Origin: JAJCYK01 sp965212195 | GTDB lineage: Bacteria > Bacteroidota > Bacteroidia > Cytophagales > Cyclobacteriaceae | DNA: 64,000 bases | NCBI GenBank assembly: GCA_965212195.1 | Contig: CBDBUW010000012.1 | Location: 445,357-509,356, forward strand | Direction of reading: 5' to 3' | Shown: positions 43,052 to 51,165 of the stretch, piece by piece | Layout of the letters: every line of letters begins with the position of its first letter | Position numbering within the stretch: position 1 is the stretch's first letter | Made by a program: the position numbers and the translations under genes | The notes under the pieces: model-generated | Seen by the model: the letters and a program-made list of their open reading frames with translations, nothing else | Database searches by the model: none | What the model was told of the DNA's origin: nothing

Positions 43052-43603
43052 CTATTGCACGGTAATAGGCACGGAGAACAGCACGTTATCCCATACAAAA
43101 TCTATCTGAGCACCGCTGTCAGTGGAGTTGATGTTGATGGTAAACTGTTCAGTTATGTTATCCTGTATGGTTACAGGTGCTTGCACTTTTGCAACATCCA
43201 ACTCCGGGTCTGCTTCCGCTACGGCAAAGAATACTCCCAATTCGCTGTTTAATGAAACTTCAAATGATTGGGCACCGGGTACCGCATACATGCGATAAGA
43301 CCCGGCACTTACCGGCTCTCCACCAAAAAGGACGTCCTTGTTGAAAGTAATTTCAGTAGCCTGATTGGCCCCAAGTCTCCAGTATTGGCCATAAGGTTGC
43401 AATGCGTCATCCGCTTCTTCACCGAAGATTAATCGATCTTTTTTATAAGGCCGGCTGTAATTCACCGTTATCTCCAGACCCTGCTGGGAATATTCGGCGG
43501 TGTCCGGTGGACTAGCGGGTTCGGCTATAAATAATCCGTAAACCACCCAAAGTATGAACAGGAGTAGCAGTGCTCCTAACCCGAATAATATTTTCTTAAG
43601 CAT
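43052..43603 (-). CDS. DUF2911 membrane-anchored protein
   Basis: This 183-residue protein has one N-terminal membrane helix and a DUF2911 beta-sandwich: VNYSRPYKKDRLIFGEE, YGQYWRLGANQATEITFNKDV, GEPVSAGSYRMYAVPG. The family is common in Bacteroidota and of unknown function. It is the first gene of a two-gene operon with the amidohydrolase. Confidence 0.9.
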   Translation of the reverse strand: MLKKILFGLGALLLLFILWVVYGLFIAEPASPPDTAEYSQQGLEITVNYSRPYKKDRLIFGEEADDALQPYGQYWRLGANQATEITFNKDVLFGGEPVSAGSYRMYAVPGAQSFEVSLNSELGVFFAVAEADPELDVAKVQAPVTIQDNITEQFTININSTDSGAQIDFVWDNVLFSVPITVQ

Positions 43604-43831
43604 AATTTTAAATTTTTTTGATTTGTAATTATAAGGCCATTTCGGGATGGATTCAAATTAGGAATTGATTTTTAATAAAATCATCACCTTCGGCATACAA
43701 CTTCTTTCCTCTCCTGTCGATCTTCAAATAATCTTTCAATCCTGTTCATCCTATAAATCGGATTGATTGGTTATTTTAGCAATTCATTCTTTTAGATATC
43801 GTGTAACATAGTATTGTAAAACCTCAATCAT

Positions 43832-45193
43832 ATGCACCAATCAAAGTTGCTATTTCCAGGCTTGTTTCTTGTGCTGTTTACTGCTTGTCAGTCCCCGGAA
43901 GAAAAGTCCCCACAACCTGTTAATGAAACTGAATCTGATAAAAAGGTGACTATCAGCGAGGTAGAGCAAGGAATAAGGGCCAATATTGCCTCCAGGACCC
44001 TGGAAGGAGAAGGTTATTTCAATTTTCAGAAAGATACTATTGACCTCAGCCTGAAACTGGTACGGGTGCATACGGAATACCTATCGGTGCTGGGGCCCAA
44101 TGAGTTTTTTGCCTGCGTCGACCTGGCCACGGAAAATGGTGATGTATACGATATGGACTTTTTCTTAACCGGTGAACCCGGCAATATGCGGGTGACCAGC
44201 ACTGATTTGCACAAACTCAACGGTAAGCCTTATTATACCTGGAAGAAAAATAAAGAGGACAAGACTTGGTATACCGTTCCTGTAGAAAAAGCGACCCATG
44301 ATCTGCTGGGGGTAATAGAAGGGAAAGATAACTTTGACTTTACATATGAAGTGGTCCTACCTGAAATATCCGGACCTGCCAAGATGTGGCTTCCGATCCC
44401 CCAGAGCGACCGCTTTCAAAACATTGAGATACTCTCTCTGGAGGCGCCGGGCCAACAACAAATGATCCAGGAGGATGAATATGGCAACACCATTTGGTAT
44501 CTGCAGTTGTTGCCCGAGCACAGTAGCCAGAAAGTAACATTACACTATCGGGTGGAAAGGGAAGAAAAAGCTGCATATCGTGATCAGGACACTGATCCCA
44601 AAAAATATCTGAAAGCAGCCTCTTTGATGCCGGTGGGCGACCGTTTCAGTACCATTGCCGAAACGGTGATCAGGGAAAAACAAGCAGATACCCCACTCAC
44701 GCAAGCCAGGGCACTATACGATTATATTATTGATAATATGCGGTACGCGAAGGAAGGGGTTTATGGCACTGGAGATGCCAACTATGCCTGCGATTCAAAG
44801 TCAGGAAATTGTACGGAGTTCCACTCCTTTTTTATCTCTTTGTCAAGATCGGCTGGTATCCCTGCTCGCTTCGCGGTGGGAGCAGCTATTCCTTCTGAGC
44901 GCAATGAAGGAGGGGTAGACGGATATCATTGCTGGGCAGAATTCTATGCAGAGGGCAAATGGTGGCCGGTCGATATTAGCGAGGGCAATAAATACACCCC
45001 GTTAGCCACCTATTACTTTGGCCATCATCCGGCCAATCGTATTGAGTTTAGCAGAGGCAGAGATCTAGCCCCTGCCCCCCTACCCGAGTCCGGGCCTATC
45101 AACTTTTTAGCCTATCCAGTATTGGAAATCGAAGGCGAGCCGGGCTATGTAGAAACTACATTCACATTTACCAGATCAAACCCCGATAGTTAG
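43832..45193 (+). CDS. Transglutaminase-like lipoprotein
   Basis: This 453-residue protein has a lipoprotein signal (LFPGLFLVLFTAC). An N-terminal beta domain (about 45-170) is followed by a transglutaminase-like fold with the Cys-His-Asp triad. Cys327 lies in KSGNCTEFHSFF, His in GYHCWAEFY and Asp in WWPVDISE. These bacterial proteins act as proteases, peptidases or amidases rather than cross-linkers in most studied cases. The substrate is unknown. It converges on the repeat-rich lipoprotein gene only five bases away. Confidence 0.87.
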   Translation: MHQSKLLFPGLFLVLFTACQSPEEKSPQPVNETESDKKVTISEVEQGIRANIASRTLEGEGYFNFQKDTIDLSLKLVRVHTEYLSVLGPNEFFACVDLATENGDVYDMDFFLTGEPGNMRVTSTDLHKLNGKPYYTWKKNKEDKTWYTVPVEKATHDLLGVIEGKDNFDFTYEVVLPEISGPAKMWLPIPQSDRFQNIEILSLEAPGQQQMIQEDEYGNTIWYLQLLPEHSSQKVTLHYRVEREEKAAYRDQDTDPKKYLKAASLMPVGDRFSTIAETVIREKQADTPLTQARALYDYIIDNMRYAKEGVYGTGDANYACDSKSGNCTEFHSFFISLSRSAGIPARFAVGAAIPSERNEGGVDGYHCWAEFYAEGKWWPVDISEGNKYTPLATYYFGHHPANRIEFSRGRDLAPAPLPESGPINFLAYPVLEIEGEPGYVETTFTFTRSNPDS

Positions 45194-45198
45194 GCTAT

Positions 45199-45519
45199 CT
45201 ACTGTTCTTCTTCACCCTCTTCACCTTCTGGGTGTTCCTCACCTTCTGGGTGCTCTTCACCTTCAGCACTAGCTTCTCCCTCGGGGTGTTCTTCACCTTC
45301 TTCACCCTCAGGATGTTCTTCGCCTTCCTCACCCTCAGGATGTTCTTCATCCTCAGCAGCAGTGGCCTCTGCGGGGCTTTCAGCAGCCTCTTCTACACTT
45401 TCAGCGCTGTCCGATCCCTGGTCTTTGGAGGTACAGGAGTTCAATGTAATACCTGCAAAGAATGAAAGTACCAATACTCCCATGAACAATGATTTAAACT
45501 TATTCCAAATAAAAGTCAT
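45199..45519 (-). CDS. EEHPEGE-repeat acidic lipoprotein
   Basis: This 106-residue protein has a lipoprotein signal ending ITLNSC and a short Ser/Ala/Glu linker. At least six imperfect EEHPEGE heptad-like repeats follow, encoded by tandem DNA repeats at about 45199-45350. The mature protein is almost entirely Glu, His, Pro and Gly, which would bind divalent metal ions or extend as a disordered spacer. Repeat number is likely to vary between strains. Function is unknown. Confidence 0.7.
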   Translation of the reverse strand: MTFIWNKFKSLFMGVLVLSFFAGITLNSCTSKDQGSDSAESVEEAAESPAEATAAEDEEHPEGEEGEEHPEGEEGEEHPEGEASAEGEEHPEGEEHPEGEEGEEEQ

Positions 45520-45659
45520 AACTAATTATAGTTAAGGTTTAGTATTATTTATAAGTAAAGATAGCAGTTATTATAGAAAAGCAAATGATTTTACAACGCT
45601 ATTCCCTCCCTTGTAGTTATCCAGCTGGCTGTTCATTTGTTATAGCAGGTACTAATAAT

Positions 45660-45698
45660 ATTTTAGTATTTACTTAAACACTAAAATGATTACCTTTG
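45660..45698 (+). promoter_or_regulatory. Operator and promoter of the metal-responsive operon
   Basis: A 13-bp inverted repeat with one mismatch (ATTTTAGTATTTA at 45660-45672 and TAAACACTAAAAT at 45675-45687) has the 12-2-12-like geometry of SmtB/ArsR operators. It ends four bases before a perfect -7 box, TACCTTTG (45691-45698). A repressor bound there would block RNA polymerase; the regulator at 45719 is the obvious ligand. Confidence 0.75.
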
Positions 45699-45718
45699 TG
45701 ATTACCAAAACATGAGAT

Positions 45719-46096
45719 ATGAGTAACACATGTATCCGGGTATTTGCTGATCCGGTCCAGATTAAGGACTGTAAGGACACAGTTAGCAGATTGAACGACC
45801 AACTTTTGCATACTACACAAATTTTCAACCTCTCTGGAAATGCCGCTAGATTAAAGATCCTATTACTCTTACGTAAGGAAGGTAGAATGTGCCCCTGTGA
45901 TTTAAGTGACGTACTGGCTATTTCCGTAGGAGGTGTTTCGCAACATCTTAGAAAACTAAAGGACGGTAAACTCATTAAAGACAAGAAAGTCGGTCAAACT
46001 GTTTTCTATTCCCTTGTAGATGAAAACCTCAAGGATATAATGCCAGCATTGGAAAACTTGATTGGACAACTTAAAAAAGCACCGCCGATATCATGA
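45719..46096 (+). CDS. ArsR/SmtB-family metal-sensing repressor (CadC-like)
   Basis: This 125-residue winged-helix repressor has N-terminal cysteines (SNTCIRVF, KDCKD) and an alpha-3 CxC pair (RMCPCDLSD), the layout of CadC/ArsR-type alpha3N thiolate sites that sense soft metals (Cd, Pb, Hg, As). The recognition helix ISVGGVSQHLRKLKDGKLI and beta-wing GQTVFYSL are conserved. It overlaps the next gene by four bases. It should repress its own operon through the inverted repeat at 45660-45687 until metal binds. Confidence 0.9.
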   Translation: MSNTCIRVFADPVQIKDCKDTVSRLNDQLLHTTQIFNLSGNAARLKILLLLRKEGRMCPCDLSDVLAISVGGVSQHLRKLKDGKLIKDKKVGQTVFYSLVDENLKDIMPALENLIGQLKKAPPIS

Positions 46097-46323
46097 GGAC
46101 TGCCGAAGGAATGGATAAAGCAATTACCACACGATCAACTATCACCTGTCCAATTTGTGGACATCAGCAAGAAGAATCAATGCCTTTAGATGCCTGTCAA
46201 TATTTCTACGAATGTAAAAACTGCGAGCAGATATTAAAACCAGAACCAGGGGACTGTTGCGTGTATTGTAGCTATGGCACAAAAAAGTGTCCCCCTGTCC
46301 AAAAAGGCACCTGCAAAACATAG
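46093..46323 (+). CDS. GDCCVxC-type cysteine-rich protein
   Basis: This 76-residue soluble protein has ten cysteines: TCPICGHQQ, ACQYFYECKNC and the signature GDCCVYCSYGTKKCPPVQ. This small family occurs beside ArsR and mercury-transport genes, and the thiol clusters are consistent with a soft-metal ligand or chaperone. It is translationally coupled to the repressor. No merT, merP or merA is present in this window. Confidence 0.85.
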   Translation: MRTAEGMDKAITTRSTITCPICGHQQEESMPLDACQYFYECKNCEQILKPEPGDCCVYCSYGTKKCPPVQKGTCKT

Positions 46324-46329
46324 TAAATC

Positions 46330-46785
46330 ATGAAGACCATAGGTACTTCTCAAGTTAAAGCGCGTTTAATAGGTCGGATATTTAGGTTCGGCCTCGGATT
46401 GTTCTTTGTTACAGAAGTTTGGCCAGTCTATCGCGATGTTACCTGGGAGGGTGTCTTTATACGAGTTTCATGGGCACTGGGTTTGCTTGTCTTTTATATA
46501 GTACTTCATTATTTGATAATCCGTTATACCCCCAAAATCCATCCTGTAGTTGGCGCTATTTTAGCTTTTGGGCCAGTCCTTGGGGTTTTTTTTATAGGTT
46601 ATGGAGGACCAGCTGCTACTGGTGCTTTAACCTTTCTTGCCTGTTCACTTATTCTTGCTGCTATTCGTGCCGATCCTGGTTGCGAAGTGATGTCAATACC
46701 TGCAATTTTCTCAGGTAAACACACCCATTTGACTTGTTTACTTTTCTCTCCAATAGACTGGTGCGAAAGAAATATTCATGCTTGA
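46330..46785 (+). CDS. Membrane protein of the metal-responsive operon
   Basis: This 151-residue protein has about four membrane helices and a C-terminal cysteine-containing tail (ADPGCEVMSIPAIFSGKHTHLTC, SPIDWCERN) that could hold metal at the membrane face. It starts six bases after the GDCCVxC gene. I know similar proteins from ArsR-linked clusters but no assigned function. Transport or sequestration of a soft metal is the most economical guess. Confidence 0.75.
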   Translation: MKTIGTSQVKARLIGRIFRFGLGLFFVTEVWPVYRDVTWEGVFIRVSWALGLLVFYIVLHYLIIRYTPKIHPVVGAILAFGPVLGVFFIGYGGPAATGALTFLACSLILAAIRADPGCEVMSIPAIFSGKHTHLTCLLFSPIDWCERNIHA

Positions 46786-46941
46786 AATTCCCAGTCAAAC
46801 AAAAACACCTATGCCACGGGCGTAATTATCTTATATTTCAAGGCCATAAGAGAGGGTCTTTCTCCCACCCTATGATTTTCGATTAAATTATTTGCCGTAT
46901 ATTCAAGTCAAGTTCTCATACAGTTAAAAGTAAATTAGTAC

Positions 46942-48378
46942 ATGAAAACAATCGTCAAAAAACATAGACCGTAGAAAATTTGTAAAAACCAGTGCGGCCT
47001 CAGCAGCAGCCTTCATGATCGTACCCCGTCATGTACTGGGGGGGCGTGGATCATGTAGCCCCTAGTGATACCTTATACATCGCAGGCATAGGTGTGGGTG
47101 GCAAAGGGAAATCGGACCTAACCTCTATGGCCAAAAGCCCTAATGCCAAAATAGCATTTCTCTGCGATGTAAGACGATCGCATGGCGGTAGACTCCAGGA
47201 ATACTTTCCCTGAGGCACCTTACTTTAGGGACTTCAGGGAAATGTTGGATAAAGAGGGTAAGAATATTGATGCGGTCACCGTTTCCACCCCAGATCACAC
47301 CCATGCGGTAGCCGCCATGGCTGCCATGCAATTAGGCAAACACGTGTATGTTCAAAAACCCCTCACCCACAGCATCAAAGAAGCCAGAATGCTTACAGAA
47401 GCCGCCAGAAAATATAAAGTGATCACCCAAATGGGCAACCAGTATGCCTCCGATGAACCGGTGCGACGCACTCAGGAGATCATCGATGCCGGTTTGATTG
47501 GTGAGATAAGCAGGGTGTATGCCTGGACTAACCGGCCGGTATGGCCCCAGGGAATTCCCACACCTCAAGGGAGTTTTGACATTCCTGGTGAACTGGATTG
47601 GGATCTATGGTTAGGCCCCGCTGCAGAGATCGACTTTAACCCTGCCTATCTTCCCTTCAATTGGCGCGGATGGTGGGCCTTTGGTACCGGAGCCCTGGGT
47701 GATATGGCCTGTCATATACTGGATCCGTTTTTCAGGATCTTTCCGGTGGACTATCCTACAGAAGTGGAATGTAGTGCCACCACTGCCTGGGAAGGGTTTT
47801 TCAAAGTGGCCAATTATAAAGATAGCTGTCCCTCGTCATCCATCATTCACTTGAAATTCCCCCGCACCGATGGCAAGGGTGACATTAAATTGACCTGGAT
47901 GGACGGTGGATTATTACCACCAAGGCCGGAAGAACTGGAACCGGATGAGGACATTGGAGACTTCGGTAATGGTTTCATTTTTGAAGGAACCAACGGGAAG
48001 GTTTTCGGTAGTTACAACAAAGAACCTATTTTGTTGCCCACCTCCAGAATGGCAGAGGTGGAAGCTTTACCAAAAACTTTAAAACGAGTTCCGGAAGGGC
48101 ACTATGTAGACTGGGTCAATGCTTGTTTAAAAGGATTTGGCAAGGCCGAAATAAGTTCACCCTTTGATTATGCCGGTCCACTTACTGAAGCGGTATTAAT
48201 GGGGAATTTGGCGTTGAGGTCTTATATGTTGCAGGAGAAAGACGGGCGGGGAAGACCAATGTACCCAGGCCGCAAAAAATTATTGTGGGACGCCCAAAAC
48301 ATGAAGATCACCAATTTCGATTCCGCTAATGAATATGTAATGCGCCAGTATCGCAGCGGGTGGACTCTTAACAATTAA
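46942..48378 (+). pseudogene. Gfo/Idh/MocA oxidoreductase, 5' part broken by three single-base insertions
   Basis: The 3' part from 47182 is one intact 398-codon frame with the Gfo/Idh/MocA fold: VSTPDHTHAVAAMAAM, QKPLTHSIKEAR (the EKP site as QKP), WWAFGTGALGDMACHILDPFF. The 5' part encodes a Tat signal (IDRRKFVKTSAASAAAFMI) and the first Rossmann strand (LYIAGIGVGGKGKSDL). It needs three frame changes: an extra A in the A6 run 46957-46962, an extra G in the G7 run 47038-47044, and an extra A at 47171-47172. Correcting these gives one exported protein of about 477 residues. Sequencing error is the simplest explanation. Confidence 0.85.
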
Positions 48379-48433
48379 CAATGGGGCCATGGCAATTAGC
48401 AAATTGGTAGTGGGCAGTGGGCAATTAAAGGTC

Positions 48434-49162
48434 CTAATCATTGGTTAACTGATCTATTACCGTAGAATAACAAGCTTGAACCCACTTTTCATACATTACT
48501 GCCGAGGGATGTAGACCATCTTGAGCGGTTAGCTCTGGGTATTGAGCTGCCATCCTTGAAACCGAGGTAATATCATAAAATACCGCTCCGAAGTCTTCGG
48601 AAATTTCCTTTATGATCTCATTATAGGCTGTCAATTCGTTACGGATTACTGTCTGGTCCAGACCTAGTACCTGAACATATTCCGTTACACTATAATCGGG
48701 AATGGACAAAACCAAAACCCTTCCTGGTCTACCATCAGTCAGGGAAATGGACATCTCCATTAGCTCTTGGAACTCCTTCCTGAAAAGGGCCACATCGAAG
48801 CCTCGGAATTGGTTGTTTACCCCTATTAGTAGCGAGACCAGATCATAGCTTTTGTCGATCTCTGCCTCGGTTATCCCCTGGATCAAATCAGCGGTAGTCC
48901 AGCCTGATTCTGCCACAACCCTTACATCAGAAATAGAGATGGCTGACGCCCTTAGTTGATCCGCGAGTTGTAGTGGCCACCGCTCAGATGCGGTTACTCC
49001 TTCACCCGCGGTATAAGAATCACCCAGGGCTATATAGTCAATCGGTCCTTTCGGTACCCGGACACCCTGGCTAATCTGACTGTTATCAATGTCGGTTTCA
49101 GGTAGCTCCTCGGAACAAGCAAATATCAGGCATACCAATAAACCAACCAGAGTTGTTTTCAT
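48434..49162 (-). CDS. SGNH/GDSL hydrolase lipoprotein
   Basis: This 242-residue protein is read from ATG 49162; a TTG at 49180 is less likely. The lipobox is LVCLIFAC. SGNH blocks are present: block I IALGDSYTAGEG with the nucleophile Ser, block III LIGVNNQF (Asn), block V DGLHPSAVMYEKW with the Asp/His pair. It is probably an esterase acting on acylated sugars or lipids in the periplasm. Monocistronic. Confidence 0.88.
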   Translation of the reverse strand: MKTTLVGLLVCLIFACSEELPETDIDNSQISQGVRVPKGPIDYIALGDSYTAGEGVTASERWPLQLADQLRASAISISDVRVVAESGWTTADLIQGITEAEIDKSYDLVSLLIGVNNQFRGFDVALFRKEFQELMEMSISLTDGRPGRVLVLSIPDYSVTEYVQVLGLDQTVIRNELTAYNEIIKEISEDFGAVFYDITSVSRMAAQYPELTAQDGLHPSAVMYEKWVQACYSTVIDQLTND

Positions 49163-49769
49163 AGTCAGTATATTAACCAATTGATGAAATGAATGTTTTA
49201 TATTAGGCCGATTTGAAAGTGATTATGCTAACGCTGGTAGAAATCGAATTATCATCGGTCTCTCTTGATCTGTTATTTGCCCCTAACCGGCTTGATTCAA
49301 CCATTAAATTACACTGTTAATGCCTAAAAAGGCTCCATTCTTAGGTATAGACCGTTTATGTATTATGCATAACCCAGTACCTTGCATTATCGCTATCGGC
49401 CTGCCGCCTGAGCTGCGCTACTGCATTGGCAACTCGGCGCCATGTAGGCTAGCCGGAATTGGCTTAATAATCCCTGGGGGTGCCCCCCCCCCACCCATTT
49501 ATAAGTTACAACTTCAGGATCTCACAAGTTGAGATTGAATAAATATTTTTAATTGGCTGCTTTCATTCACTAACAAGTGACCACTCCATAACATACCTAC
49601 TGCCTTAGCACACACACTACCATCGTTAAAAACAGAAATAAATGAAAAGTGGAATCAGAAAGCCTCGAAACCCAATATTTAAAGGGCCTCCCCTGATCTG
49701 TTTGATAGGAATATCACAGAATAGAATGCTTTAGCCTTAATCTCGTTTAATTATAAACAAGTGGTATTT
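49163..49769. other. Long intergenic region carrying the dispersed repeat
   Basis: About 600 bases with no credible gene. GC-rich, partly palindromic sequence (GCCTGCCGCCTGAGC..., AGGCTAGCCGG) at 49395-49460 precedes the repeat at 49475-49553. The remainder is AT-rich. No tRNA or terminator was recognised. Confidence 0.45.
49475..49553 (+). repeat. Dispersed GC-hairpin/AAGTTAC repeat, plus-strand copy
   Basis: GGGGGTGCCCCC, then CACCCATTTATAAGTTACA, then CAAGTTGAGATTGAATAAAT: alignable over about 75 bases to the copies at 14389, 18530 and 59440. The downstream stem partner present at 14471 is missing here. Confidence 0.8.
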
Positions 49770-50315
49770 TTATCGAACTTTTGCTCGCACCCAAAGCAAT
49801 TCCTCTTTATCGATGTATTGATCTTTATTAGAATCCAACCATAAGGCCATATAAAATTCTTTGTACGCTGAAAGGGGGTTCACATCTCCGTCATTTACCA
49901 GGGACCGTACGGTATATTTAGTGGATCCGTCCCCTGTTGGTTTGGCACCATGGGTCTCGTTCAGGGCACAACTGGTGTTTTCCTCTATGGACAAATGATC
50001 CGTCTTGGTTGAGCCTGCCAGATATTTGAAAATGAAAAAATAGGAATTGAAGTCTGCATTTATGTCAGTGTCCGGCTTGGTAAATTTGAAAAGTTCTTCA
50101 CTGGTTCCAGCGCAAACATGCAGCTCCTTACCTGGGAAAACGATATCAAAAGCTTCACTTTTCAGGTCGATCTCGTAAACATCACTTTTTCCTTTTTTAA
50201 TAGGTAAAGCTTCGCCTTGGAAAAAGCTGATATCCGGTGTTTGTGAAAACGCTACACCATAGGCTGTGAACATTAAAAATAATACCGCAGTTATTATCTT
50301 TTGAAAAATTTTCAT
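49770..50315 (-). CDS. Secreted EF-hand-containing protein
   Basis: This 181-residue protein has a signal peptide (ITAVLFLMFTAYGVAFSQ). Near the C-terminus is a canonical EF-hand loop DSNKDQYIDKEE (ligands at positions 1, 3, 5, 9 and 12). The middle is beta-rich with single cysteines (HVCAGT, TSCAL) that may pair. Calcium binding outside the cytoplasm is likely; further role unknown. It overlaps the ankyrin gene by four bases and is translationally coupled to it. Confidence 0.78.
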   Translation of the reverse strand: MKIFQKIITAVLFLMFTAYGVAFSQTPDISFFQGEALPIKKGKSDVYEIDLKSEAFDIVFPGKELHVCAGTSEELFKFTKPDTDINADFNSYFFIFKYLAGSTKTDHLSIEENTSCALNETHGAKPTGDGSTKYTVRSLVNDGDVNPLSAYKEFYMALWLDSNKDQYIDKEELLWVRAKVR

Positions 50316-50977
50316 TCGCTTAAAAGAGTTATAATGTCTTGATTTTTTAGTTCTGTGGCTTTTTGAAGCGGTGTATTACCATAAATATCCGGCCGATCAG
50401 TGATAGCTCCATATGAAACCAACAGCTTCACCACACTGGTCTGCTGGTTAGAAACCGCCAAGTAGAGCGCGGATTCACCACGGTTACCGCGAACATTGAT
50501 TAAGGCGCCGCTATCTATCAGAAGTCGCGCTGCCTCTTCATGCCCCTGGATACAAGCCCACATTAAAGGTGTCGACCTCAATTGAGCATCTTGATGATCC
50601 AACTCCGCTCCTGCGCTTATCAACAATTTAATGATGTCCAAATTACCTTTGGCAGCGGCCCTTTGCAATGGAGAGATCTGATTCTTGGTAGATAGGATAT
50701 TGGGATCAGCACTGTGATCCAACAGCACCTTAGTCATTTCATAGTTAGATGCTTCTACAGCGAATAACAAGGGAGTCCATCCCCTATTGTCTTCCTGGTA
50801 GTTTACAGATGCCCCTTTACTCAGCCACTTTTTCACGACGCTTACCTCATTCGTCAATACAGCGTTATGAAGTTTAGCATTGGCTTCCGGTTGTTGCAGC
50901 TTACACCCCGTCAGCAACCAAAATAACACCAGGCACTTTATGAAGGACCGGTTATACATTTGCATGAACAGCTTCAT
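50312..50977 (-). CDS. Ankyrin-repeat lipoprotein
   Basis: This 221-residue protein has a lipoprotein signal (CLVLFWLLTGC) and five ankyrin repeats (for example GWTPLLFAVEASNYEMTKVL, ISPLQRAAAKGNLDIIKLLI, STPLMWACIQGHEEAARLLI). Exported ankyrin proteins often bind a partner encoded next door. The coupled EF-hand protein is the natural candidate, in an immunity/partner-like arrangement; this is inference. Confidence 0.87.
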   Translation of the reverse strand: MKLFMQMYNRSFIKCLVLFWLLTGCKLQQPEANAKLHNAVLTNEVSVVKKWLSKGASVNYQEDNRGWTPLLFAVEASNYEMTKVLLDHSADPNILSTKNQISPLQRAAAKGNLDIIKLLISAGAELDHQDAQLRSTPLMWACIQGHEEAARLLIDSGALINVRGNRGESALYLAVSNQQTSVVKLLVSYGAITDRPDIYGNTPLQKATELKNQDIITLLSE

Positions 50978-51165
50978 GTTACCAAAGTATACCGCAGACA
51001 GAAATTATCAAATGTATAGTTGTATCGAAAGGAACCCATGTAAGGTATGCGCAATATACATTGCCCTTCCTCATATCCTGGTTAAAGTTTTTTGACTGGT
51101 TCTGAGCTCCAAGGCTTATTTAAAAATTTCTTATCTTAATCCGTTTTGAAATACTTTTAATAAAA

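Noticed and set aside
44340..44576. Minus-strand frame inside the transglutaminase gene
   Set aside because: Overlaps a well-supported gene on the opposite strand and has no domain.
45199..45350. CRISPR array from regular repeats
   Set aside because: Repeats are contiguous and coding (EEHPEGE), with no spacers.
46419..46718. Cys-rich frame overlapping the membrane protein of the metal operon
   Set aside because: Alternative frame of 46330-46785; the operon spacing and hydrophobic pattern support the annotated frame.
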